Origin: JBCBEX01 sp039027055
Lineage (GTDB): Bacteria; Bacteroidota; Rhodothermia; Rhodothermales; Rubricoccaceae
Direction of reading: 5' to 3'
Length of the DNA stretch: 12,020 nt
Assembly: GCA_039027055.1 (NCBI GenBank)
Contig: JBCCLD010000112.1
Span: 1 to 12,020, forward strand
Below the pieces are notes generated by a model. The model did no database searches. It was not told the DNA's origin and saw only the letters and a program-made list of their open reading frames with translations. This document shows positions 1-6,343 of this stretch, piece by piece. A program made the translations under genes and the position numbers. Each line of letters begins with the position of its first letter. Position 1 is the first letter of the stretch.

Positions 1-1607
1 ACATCGACGGGCTGCGGCGCATCGTGCTCATCCTCGCCGCGGTGCTCGTCGGCGAGGGGCTGCTGCGCTTCGGCATGGGCTACCTCACGCAGTGGATCGG
101 CCAGCACGCGCTCTACGACCTGCGCACGTTCGTCTTCCGGCACGTCCAGCGCCAGCGCCTCGGCTTCTTCGACACCACGCCCATCGGGCGGCTCATCACG
201 CGGACCACCAACGACATCGAGGCGCTCGCCGATCTGCTCTCGGCCGGGGTCGTGACGATGCTCGGCGACCTCTTCCGGCTCGTCTTCATCGCCAGCTTCA
301 TGTTCGCGCTCGACTGGCAGCTGGCGCTCATCGCGCTCACCATGATGCCGATCATGCTCTGGGCAACGATGACCTTCCGCGCCAAGGTGCGCGTGGCCTA
401 CCGCGAGACGCGCAAGCAGGTCGGGCGGCTCAACAGCTTCCTGCAGGAGCACGTCACCGGCATGAAGGTGGTCCAGATCTTCAACCGGGAGGCCGAGGAG
501 CAGCGGCGCTTCACCGCCATCAACGACGACCACCGCAACGCCCACGTCCGGACCGTCATCTACTTCGCCATCTTCTGGCCCGCCGTGGACCTCATCGCCT
601 CGACGGCGCTCGGGCTCGTGATCTGGTACGGCGGTACCGCCGCCATGCGCGAGGCCGTCACGATCGGTGTGCTGATCGCGTTCATCCAGTACGTCCGCCA
701 GTTCTTCGAGCCGATTCGCAACCTCTCCGACCAGTACAACACGCTCCAGAGCGCCATGGCCGCCTCGGAGCGCGTGTTCGACCTCCTCGACACCGACACG
801 GCCATCCGCGAGCCGGACCAGCCCGCGGCGCTCGGCGAGAGCGTCGGCCGCATCGAGTTCCGGAACGTATGGTTCGCCTACGCCAACCTCCCCGACACCG
901 ACGAGCCCAACTGGGTGCTCCGCGACGTGTCGTTCACCGCCGCCCCCGGCCAGGTGCTCGCGCTCGTTGGCGCGACCGGCTCGGGCAAGTCGACGATCAT
1001 CAACCTGCTGCTCCGCTTCTACGAGCCGCAGCGCGGGGAGATCTTGGTGGACGGCCTCCCGATCCAGACGCTGCGCCTGGCCGACCTCCGCCGCCGTATC
1101 GGCCTCGTCTTGCAGGACGTCTTTTTGTTTTCCGGCTCGATCGAGGAGAATATTACACTCGGCGACACGTCGAAGAACCTCGACGATGTCCGCCGCGCCG
1201 CCGCGCTCGTGGGGGCCGACGCCTTCATCGAACGCCTGCCCGACGGCTACGCTCACGACGTGCGCGAACGCGGTCAGACGCTCTCGCACGGCCAGCGCCA
1301 GCTCCTCTCGTTTATCCGCGCGCTCGTCTACGACCCCGCGATCCTCGTCCTCGACGAAGCCACGAGCAGCGTGGACACCGAGACGGAGGAGATGGTGCAG
1401 CAGGCGCTCGGCGTGCTCATGGACGGCCGCACGAGCCTCGTGGTGGCGCACCGCCTCTCGACCATCCAGGACGCCGACGAGATCCTCGTGCTGCACAAGG
1501 GCGTCGTCCGCGAGCGCGGCGACCACCAGGCGCTCCTCGCCCAGGACGGCCTCTACCGCACCCTCTACGACCTTCAGTACGCCGACCAGGAGCGGCAGGC
1601 GGCCTGA
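1..1607 (+). CDS. ABC exporter, fused membrane and ATPase domains (MdlB/MsbA-like), 5' end outside window
   Basis: A half-transporter that would pump lipids, peptides or drugs out across the inner membrane, working as a dimer. The frame is open from base 3 to the TGA at 1605-1607 (534 visible residues). Exporters of this class are near 590-600 residues, so roughly 60 N-terminal residues, including the first membrane helix, lie upstream; the internal GTG at 24 is not the start. The visible part begins in the transmembrane domain (hydrophobic stretches near 24-75, 270-360, 555-690) and ends in the nucleotide-binding domain: Walker A GATGSGKST at 969-995, Q-loop LQDVF near 1110-1125, signature LSHGQ at 1281-1295, Walker B ILVLDEA at 1341-1361 with the catalytic Glu, and the H-loop His at 1449-1451. 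All catalytic residues are present; the signature has His where LSGGQ has Gly. The last 194 bases are repeated at 2205-2398. The substrate cannot be told from sequence. Confidence 0.95.
   Translation, partial: IDGLRRIVLILAAVLVGEGLLRFGMGYLTQWIGQHALYDLRTFVFRHVQRQRLGFFDTTPIGRLITRTTNDIEALADLLSAGVVTMLGDLFRLVFIASFMFALDWQLALIALTMMPIMLWATMTFRAKVRVAYRETRKQVGRLNSFLQEHVTGMKVVQIFNREAEEQRRFTAINDDHRNAHVRTVIYFAIFWPAVDLIASTALGLVIWYGGTAAMREAVTIGVLIAFIQYVRQFFEPIRNLSDQYNTLQSAMAASERVFDLLDTDTAIREPDQPAALGESVGRIEFRNVWFAYANLPDTDEPNWVLRDVSFTAAPGQVLALVGATGSGKSTIINLLLRFYEPQRGEILVDGLPIQTLRLADLRRRIGLVLQDVFLFSGSIEENITLGDTSKNLDDVRRAAALVGADAFIERLPDGYAHDVRERGQTLSHGQRQLLSFIRALVYDPAILVLDEATSSVDTETEEMVQQALGVLMDGRTSLVVAHRLSTIQDADEILVLHKGVVRERGDHQALLAQDGLYRTLYDLQYADQERQAA
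1414..1607 (+). repeat. Direct repeat, left copy (3' end of the ABC transporter gene)
   Basis: This 194-base stretch recurs at 2205-2398 with a constant offset of 791 bases and no gaps. I count 9 mismatches (about 95% identity): 4 fall in three non-synonymous codons and 5 are synonymous. The repeat begins at TGCTCATGGAC, just before the H-loop strand of the ATPase domain, and ends exactly at the TGA stop codon. The bases before and after it do not match. This left copy is the functional end of the ABC gene. Confidence 0.95.
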
Positions 1608-1611
1608 ACAC

Positions 1612-1617
1612 TACCTT
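1612..1617 (+). promoter_or_regulatory. Candidate promoter -7 element for the toxin-antitoxin pair
   Basis: TACCTT lies 9 bases before the antitoxin ATG and 4 bases after the ABC stop codon. The same hexamer lies upstream of ftsE and of the patatin gene in this window and fits the TAnnTT core of Bacteroidota promoters. No TTG-type -33 element stands at the right distance, and the implied leader would be only a few bases long. This is a weak call based on the recurring motif only. Confidence 0.2.
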
Positions 1618-1626
1618 CGAAACACG

Positions 1627-1851
1627 ATGAAACATGAGCGCATCCAGGCTGATCCCACCATCATGTTTGGCAAGCCTGTCATTCGGGGGTCCCGCGTGAC
1701 AGTCGAGCAGGTGCTCCGCAAGCTTGCCAGCGGTAAAACTCCCGATGCCTTCCTGGAGGACCATCCACACCTCACTGTGGAGGATGTGTTCGCTGCCCTC
1801 GCCTACGCAGCTGACTACCTCGCGGCTGAAGACCTGCTCTCCGCCGCATGA
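1627..1851 (+). CDS. DUF433 family antitoxin
   Basis: A 74-residue protein of the DUF433 (COG2442) type, thought to be the antitoxin and DNA-binding half of a type II toxin-antitoxin pair. The family pattern is clear: an IxxDPxIMFGKPVIRGSRVTV block at residues 6-27, in which GKPVIRGSR is the hallmark, then VLRKLASGKTPDAFLEDHP and LTVEDVFAALAYAADYL, which fit the C-terminal helices. The length is typical. The ATG at 1627 is chosen because the family block starts a few residues later; no Shine-Dalgarno sequence is visible. Its stop overlaps the start of the toxin gene (ATGA, 1848-1851), implying translational coupling. It lies 19 bases after the ABC gene stop, inside the repeat-bracketed cassette, and is less GC-rich than its neighbours. 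Confidence 0.88.
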   Translation: MKHERIQADPTIMFGKPVIRGSRVTVEQVLRKLASGKTPDAFLEDHPHLTVEDVFAALAYAADYLAAEDLLSAA

Positions 1852-2198
1852 AGCTCCTCGCGGACGAATGCTGTGCGGCTCCGCTCGTGGCCGCGCTCCG
1901 CAAAGGCGGGCACAACGTCCTGTTCGTCCCCGAGGTCATGGCTGGGGCCGCGGACCCGGACGTGCTCGCGCGGGCCTACGACGAGGACCGCCTGCTCCTG
2001 ACCGAAGACAAGGACTTCGGCGAGTTAGTCGTGCGGCTGGGGCTCGACACGCATGGCGTAGTTCTGCTCCGCTTCGCTGAGGCTGACGGCCATCTCAAGA
2101 GACAGCGTGTGCTCAGCCTGCTGGATCAGCATGCCGAGCGACTTCGGGGGCGCTTTGTCGTCGTCACAACGGAGCGGTTTCGCTTCCGCCCGCTCTGA
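1848..2198 (+). CDS. DUF5615 PIN-like protein, probable toxin
   Basis: A 116-residue protein of the DUF5615 (Mut7-C-like PIN) family, the usual partner of DUF433 and a predicted RNase toxin. Visible signs are the N-terminal KLLADE strand with acidic residues Asp6 and Glu7, the GGHNVLFVPEV segment (residues 20-30), the LLLTEDKDFGEL block at residues 49-60 that supplies Glu53, Asp54, Asp56 and Glu59, and a closing GRFVVVTTERFRFRPL strand (residues 101-116). These acidic positions match those expected to bind metal in PIN-type nucleases. Length is normal and there is no frameshift, so it looks intact. The start overlaps the antitoxin stop by 4 bases. The toxin role is inferred from family and gene order; RNase activity of this subfamily is predicted rather than well shown. 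Confidence 0.85.
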   Translation: MKLLADECCAAPLVAALRKGGHNVLFVPEVMAGAADPDVLARAYDEDRLLLTEDKDFGELVVRLGLDTHGVVLLRFAEADGHLKRQRVLSLLDQHAERLRGRFVVVTTERFRFRPL

Positions 2199-2204
2199 CC
2201 AGCA

Positions 2205-2398
2205 TGCTCATGGACAACCGCACGAGCCTCGTGGTGGCGCACCGCCTCTCGACCATCCAGGACACCGACGAGATTCTGGTCCTGCACAAGGGCGTCGTCC
2301 GCGAGCGCGGCGACCACCAGGCGCTCCTCGCCCAGGACGGCCTCTACTGCACCCTCTACGACCTTCAGTACGCCGACCAGGAGCGGCAGGCCGCTTGA
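2205..2398 (+). pseudogene. Second copy of the ABC transporter C-terminus (fragment; right direct repeat)
   Basis: The final 64 codons of the ABC gene appear again here, 6 bases after the toxin stop, in an open frame that could be read from the ATG at 2204. It holds the H-loop region (VVAHRLSTI) and the exporter tail but no Walker A, signature or Walker B, so it cannot act as an ATPase. Against the intact copy it differs at 9 of 194 bases. Three protein changes are Gly to Asn, Ala to Thr and Arg to Cys, and the codon just before the repeat is ATG instead of GTG. The stop TGA is followed by 3 bases and then the ARH start, the spacing expected of an original ABC-ARH operon. It is most simply a remnant gene end; expression as a small protein is possible but unsupported. 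Confidence 0.85.
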
Positions 2399-2401
2399 GC
2401 G

Positions 2402-3244
2402 ATGCTCGTTGAACTCGCTATCGGAGATGCCTACGGGGCTGGCTTTGAGTACGTCTCGAAGCGGATCACGCGCGAGCGCAACGACCTCAGCGGCTATATC
2501 CAGCACCCGCGCCACTCCACGGCACCTGGCTGCTACACCGACGACGCGCAGATGACGCTCGCCATCGCCGAGGCCATCGTCTCGGGCGAGCCGTGGACCC
2601 AGGCCAACCTCGCCCGGCGCTTCGTGGAGGTCTACAAGCGCGACCCGCGCGAGGGCTATGCCCGAGGCTTCCGCGCCTTTCTCGAAGAGGTGCATGACGG
2701 GACGGAGTTTCTAGACCGGATTCGCCCCGAGAGCGATAAGAGCGGTGCCGCGATGCGTGCCGTTCCCATCGGCGTCTACCCGAACGTTCCCACAGTCATC
2801 GCGCGCAGCCGCCTCCAGGCCGCGATCACGCACGACACGCCCGGCGGTATCGCGGCCAGCGTAGCGACGAGCCTGATGGCGCACTACTTCCTCTACGACC
2901 TCGGACCGAAGGCCGGCCTGCCCGCCTTCATCGCTACGCATGTCGATGGGCCGTGGACGATGCCCTGGCGGGGCAAGGTCGGAGCGAAGGGCATGATGAG
3001 TGCGCACGCGGCGCTCACCGCGATCACGCAGTCGACCTCGCTCAGCGACCTCCTCCAGCACTGCATCGCGCTCCTGGGCGATGTGGACACCGTCGCCACC
3101 ATCGCGCTCGGGGCTGCCTCCTGCTCGCCGGAGTTCGAGAAGGATCTGCCCGACGTGCTGGTGGCAGGGTTGGAAGACGGCTCGTACGGCCGCACCTACC
3201 TCCAGCGCCTCGACGCGCAGTTGGTGGCCATGATGCCCCGCTAG
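2402..3244 (+). CDS. ADP-ribosylglycohydrolase family protein (ARH/DraG-like)
   Basis: A 280-residue cytoplasmic hydrolase expected to remove ADP-ribose from proteins, nucleic acids or small molecules using a pair of Mg ions. Motifs appear in family order: GDAYG at residues 8-12, metal-binding TDD at 46-48 (in CYTDDAQM), GAAMRAVPIG at 115-124, THDTP at 143-147 and the C-terminal metal site GDVDT at 226-230 followed by VATIALGAAS. All expected metal ligands are present, so it should be active. The start at 2402 sits directly before the first conserved motif, as in relatives. It follows the ABC gene remnant by 3 bases, so it was probably co-transcribed with the ABC transporter before the toxin-antitoxin genes intervened. 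Its stop overlaps that of the convergent photolyase-like gene. Which ADP-ribosylated target it acts on cannot be told; no ADP-ribosyltransferase is in the window. Confidence 0.9.
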   Translation: MLVELAIGDAYGAGFEYVSKRITRERNDLSGYIQHPRHSTAPGCYTDDAQMTLAIAEAIVSGEPWTQANLARRFVEVYKRDPREGYARGFRAFLEEVHDGTEFLDRIRPESDKSGAAMRAVPIGVYPNVPTVIARSRLQAAITHDTPGGIAASVATSLMAHYFLYDLGPKAGLPAFIATHVDGPWTMPWRGKVGAKGMMSAHAALTAITQSTSLSDLLQHCIALLGDVDTVATIALGAASCSPEFEKDLPDVLVAGLEDGSYGRTYLQRLDAQLVAMMPR

Positions 3245-4740
3245 CCAAACACGCGGTTGAGGTAGCGCTGAGCTGCGTCGTCGTGGGCGTGCAGCTTGGC
3301 TGCGCCCATGCGGTCGAGGTGGCCGGTCAGCATCGACATCCGGTGGTAGCGCTCGACCTCCTCGCGGTAGTCGCGCATGAACGTCCAGTAGAGGCCGTCC
3401 CACTCGGCCGTCCAGTCGCCGGCTGGGTAGTGGCTCATCTTGCGGAGGTAGTTCGAGCCGCTCATGTAGGGCTTCGTGGTGATGAGCGGCCCGGCGGCGT
3501 GCTGGCTCATGCCGTACGTGTTGGGCACCATCACCCAGTCGTAGGCATCGACGAAGAGCTCCATGAACCAGCGGTAGACTGCGCGCGGGTGGATGCGCGA
3601 GAGGAAGAGCGCGCCGCCGAGCACCATCAGCCGCTCGATGTGGTTGGCGTAGCCGGTTGTGAGCACGCGCTGGATCACGTCGTCTACGGGGACGAGGCCC
3701 GTTGTGCCGTCGTACCACGCGTCGGGCAGGGCGCGGTCGAAGCCCCACATGTTGCTGGTGCGCATCGGTACGCCTTCGAGGTCGTAGGTGGCGCGCATGA
3801 ACTCGCGCCAGCCGATCACCTGGCGCACGAACCCTTCGAGTGAGGCGATGGGCGCCTCGCCCTCGCGGGCCATCACGGCATCGAGGACCTGCTGCGGGGT
3901 GACGAGGCCGATGTTGAGCATCGGCGTGAGCACGGCGTGGTAGAAGTGCGACTGCCCCGGCTCGATGGCGTCCTCGAACGGTCCGAAGCGGTCGAGCCGT
4001 TCTTCCACGAACACGTCGAGCCAGTGCGCAGCGGCCTCGTGGGTGGTGGGGTACGGCAGCGGCCCGCTCTCGCCAACGTGGTCCGGGAAGTGCTCCTCGA
4101 CATAGTGGACGGCCTCCTCGGTGTAGTCGTCTGGCTCAACGGTCGGGACAGGCGGCACCTCGGCGATGGCTTTCTTGGTGAGCTTTTTCCGGTTGTCGTG
4201 GTCGAAGCTCCACTGGCCCCCCGTCGGCTCGCCATGCTCGTCGATCAGCAGGCCGTAGCGGCGGCGCTGGTGCTTGTAGAAGGTGGCCATGAAGTAGCGC
4301 TTCCGGCCGTCGAAGAAATCCGCGTTCGCGGCGCGCGTGTTGAGGAAGAGCGGCGTCTCCATCACCTCGCGCTCGATGCCTGCGGCGCGGGCGGCGCGGG
4401 CGAGGCGCTTTTCGAGGGTGAAGTCGACGGGCTCGCCGTAGCGCACCGTCGTGACGCCGTCCTCGGCCAGCGTGGCGAGAAGGTCGGCCGTCGAGGTGCG
4501 GTCGGCCCAGGCGACGTAGCGGACCGCGTGGCCGTCGCGCTCCAGGCGGTCGGCGGTGCGCCGCATCGTGGCGCGGTGGAGGACGAGGCGCAGCTTGTGA
4601 TAGCGGGCGGGGTACTGCTCGTCGCGGAAGAACAGGTCGTCTTCGACAAGTACGACTTCGTCAGGTCGGTCGAGGCCCGGATCGAGCGCGGGGTGGTCGG
4701 CGAAGAGCTGGTTGGGGAAGACGAGCGCGGCGAGAGACAT
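3241..4740 (-). CDS. Cryptochrome/photolyase-like protein, DPRP family, without Fe-S cysteines
   Basis: A 499-residue FAD protein of the deoxyribodipyrimidine photolyase-related family, whose studied members (such as Agrobacterium PhrB) are prokaryotic (6-4) photolyases or cryptochromes. An N-terminal Rossmann-like region (residues 1-130, starting SLAALVFPNQLF) leads to the hallmark GGQWSFDHDNRKK (174-186) and the helical FAD domain with HIERLMVLG (367-375), VPNTYGMSQ (405-413) and KPYMSGSNYLRKMSHY (423-438). Relatives have a four-cysteine [4Fe-4S] site here. In this protein the loop after SHY is short (PAGDWTAEWDGLYW) and there is no cysteine anywhere, so no cluster can form. The ATG at 4740 is chosen because family similarity begins at once; the frame runs on upstream without any. 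It follows the phosphodiesterase gene by 199 bases and converges with ARH. Repair of UV lesions or light sensing are both possible. Confidence 0.9.
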   Translation of the reverse strand: MSLAALVFPNQLFADHPALDPGLDRPDEVVLVEDDLFFRDEQYPARYHKLRLVLHRATMRRTADRLERDGHAVRYVAWADRTSTADLLATLAEDGVTTVRYGEPVDFTLEKRLARAARAAGIEREVMETPLFLNTRAANADFFDGRKRYFMATFYKHQRRRYGLLIDEHGEPTGGQWSFDHDNRKKLTKKAIAEVPPVPTVEPDDYTEEAVHYVEEHFPDHVGESGPLPYPTTHEAAAHWLDVFVEERLDRFGPFEDAIEPGQSHFYHAVLTPMLNIGLVTPQQVLDAVMAREGEAPIASLEGFVRQVIGWREFMRATYDLEGVPMRTSNMWGFDRALPDAWYDGTTGLVPVDDVIQRVLTTGYANHIERLMVLGGALFLSRIHPRAVYRWFMELFVDAYDWVMVPNTYGMSQHAAGPLITTKPYMSGSNYLRKMSHYPAGDWTAEWDGLYWTFMRDYREEVERYHRMSMLTGHLDRMGAAKLHAHDDAAQRYLNRVFG

Positions 4741-4939
4741 CCAACGGGGAGAGAGACACAAGAAGGGCCGGAGCCTTACCGAAGCCGGGTTGCCTCTGAT
4801 CCCATGGCGCCCGTGCTTCAGTGGCTCAGTGCATCGGTGATTCCGTACCTGCGTCCCCCTGCACCTCCATGGCGTATCCGACCGTGCGGACGGGCAGCGC
4901 TGCCACTGCGCTCGCGAGCAAGGCGCGTAGGAAATAGCG

Positions 4940-6232
4940 CTACAGACCCGGCCGGAGCACCTGGGCAGGCACGGTGGGGTCGCCCTCGTGAGGGGCTGCG
5001 TCGAGGCCCATCGCGGCGGTGAGGATGCCGTAGACGTCCACCGTCGAGAACGCGGGGGCGGTCGCGCCGACCTGGAAGCTGGGGCCGCGCGCGACGAAGA
5101 GGCCGCCCATCGTCGGGTAGGCGTTGTCGTAGCCATGCGCGCCGCCGGAGAGGCGCTCGGGGCGGGCCTCCGCGTACGAGCGGTTGGTGACGGCCCAGCC
5201 CGCGTCGGCGAAGACGAGCACGGGCGGGATGCGGTGGTGGCCGCTGTAGTGCATGCGCGCGGGCACGTCCTCGCGGCGGTAGGCCGTCACGTGGTCCAGC
5301 GTGGCGAGGCTATCGAGGACGGCGTCGGGGGCGTCGGTCCAGATGCCGACGGGCTCGCCCCACATGATGCGGTGCGCGTCGACGGTGAGCGCGTCGTCGA
5401 GGTAGACGGTCCGCTCGGGTGCGATCTCCGCCATGCCGTGGTCGGCCACAACGACGAGGTCGGTCCGGTCGAGGAGGCCGCGCTCCTCTAGGCCGTCCAC
5501 GAACAGCCCGAGCGCGCGGTCGACCTCCTCGATGGCAGTAGCCACTTCGGGCGCGTCAGGGCCGTAGCGGTGGCCCTGCGAATCGACGAGGCTGAAGTAG
5601 AGGGTGACGAAGCCGGGGCGCGTCGCGTCGGTGCGGTCTAGCCAGCCGAGCGCCAGCGCCACGCGGTCGTCGTGCGGGAGATCGTCGTCGTAGGGCAGCC
5701 ACTCGCTCGGGCGGACGCCGCCAATCTCGGCCTCAGAGCCGGGCCAGAAGAGCGTCGCCGCGGGCACGCTTTGCTTCTCGGCCGTCACCCAGAGCGGCTC
5801 GCCGCCCCACCAGCGCCCGTCAACCACCGCCGCGCGGTTGCCCATCGAGAACGATGCCGGCGTCCCGGCCGCGTCGAACTCGGGGTCGTACATCGAGTTG
5901 CCCACCACGCCGTGCGACTCGGTGTAGAGGCCCGTAACGAGGGTATAGTGGTTGGGGAACGTCTTCGTCGGTATGACCGGGACGAGGCTCTCGGCCTGGA
6001 CGCCCTCGGCGACGAGGCGGCGCAGCGTCGGGGCCTCCACGTCATCGCGGTCGAGGTAGTCGTAGCGGAAGCCATCGACGGAGACCAGCACGAGCGCGGT
6101 CGCCTCAGCAACCTGGCTGTCCTCGACGGCTGCGTCGCCCTCCACGGAGCGCGGACCCGAGCACGCGGCAGCGACGGCCAGGAGGACGAGGAGGAGGAGA
6201 CGCGGAAACGACGAGGCAGAGAGACAGCGCAT
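4940..6232 (-). CDS. Lipoprotein nucleotide pyrophosphatase/phosphodiesterase (ENPP-like, alkaline phosphatase superfamily)
   Basis: A 430-residue secreted lipoprotein that should cleave phosphodiester or pyrophosphate bonds outside the cytoplasm, probably in nucleotides or phospholipid head groups. Residues 1-24 form a lipoprotein signal (RLLLLVLLAVAAAC) with Cys24 as the lipidation site. The two-zinc site of the NPP family is complete: Asp53 in SVDGFR, nucleophile Thr91 in PTKTFPNHY, Asp217 and His221 in VDSQGH, Asp264 and His265 in VADHGM, and His366 in SGGAHGYDN. Length fits bacterial NPP proteins. The start at 6232 is set by the signal peptide; no Shine-Dalgarno sequence is apparent. It lies 111 bases downstream of the DUF3179 lipoprotein gene on the same strand and may share its transcript. 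Whether it favours nucleotide or lipid substrates cannot be read from these motifs. Confidence 0.92.
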   Translation of the reverse strand: MRCLSASSFPRLLLLVLLAVAAACSGPRSVEGDAAVEDSQVAEATALVLVSVDGFRYDYLDRDDVEAPTLRRLVAEGVQAESLVPVIPTKTFPNHYTLVTGLYTESHGVVGNSMYDPEFDAAGTPASFSMGNRAAVVDGRWWGGEPLWVTAEKQSVPAATLFWPGSEAEIGGVRPSEWLPYDDDLPHDDRVALALGWLDRTDATRPGFVTLYFSLVDSQGHRYGPDAPEVATAIEEVDRALGLFVDGLEERGLLDRTDLVVVADHGMAEIAPERTVYLDDALTVDAHRIMWGEPVGIWTDAPDAVLDSLATLDHVTAYRREDVPARMHYSGHHRIPPVLVFADAGWAVTNRSYAEARPERLSGGAHGYDNAYPTMGGLFVARGPSFQVGATAPAFSTVDVYGILTAAMGLDAAPHEGDPTVPAQVLRPGL

Positions 6233-6343
6233 GAGGACGAGGTTGGATTGGTGGCGCTGTAATCTCGCACCGATTCCTGGCTTCCTGCCGCGAGTGGGGA
6301 TGATCCGTGCGTGAATGCGCGTCGGCTCAGTGCCTGCTTTGCC

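Larger units (their letters stand above)
1608..2204 (+). mobile_element. Putative toxin-antitoxin cassette bracketed by 194-base direct repeats
   Basis: Everything between the two copies of the ABC gene end is occupied by the DUF433/DUF5615 pair plus 19 leading and 6 trailing bases, so the unit looks like a discrete insertion. The first part is richer in A+T than its surroundings: bases 1621-1680 are about 52% GC, against about 68% for 1321-1380 in the ABC gene. No transposase, integrase or terminal inverted repeat is visible. Loss of the segment by recombination between the repeats would join ABC directly to the ARH gene with a 3-base spacer. That it is a mobile or acquired cassette is inference. 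Confidence 0.5.

Noticed and set aside
1281..1295. LSHGQ signature as a sign of a degenerate ATPase site
   Set aside because: The Walker B Glu, H-loop His and Walker A Lys are all present, and His at this position occurs in related exporters, so it is normal variation.
24..1607. GTG at base 24 as the start of the ABC transporter gene
   Set aside because: The frame stays open to the left edge, and the protein would begin inside a membrane helix, about 60 residues short of the family length. The true start is outside the window.
4741..4939. tRNA, small RNA or extra gene in the 199-base gap between the phosphodiesterase and photolyase genes
   Set aside because: No tRNA B-box or cloverleaf, no open frame with sensible protein, and only a 12-base palindrome (4893-4904) and a short direct repeat CCATGGCG (4802 and 4867). 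I see nothing I can name.
4741..5136. N-terminal extension of the photolyase-like protein to 631 residues
   Set aside because: The extra residues are low-complexity, overlap the 3' end of the phosphodiesterase gene in another frame and show no family similarity, while the family N-terminus begins exactly at the ATG at 4740.
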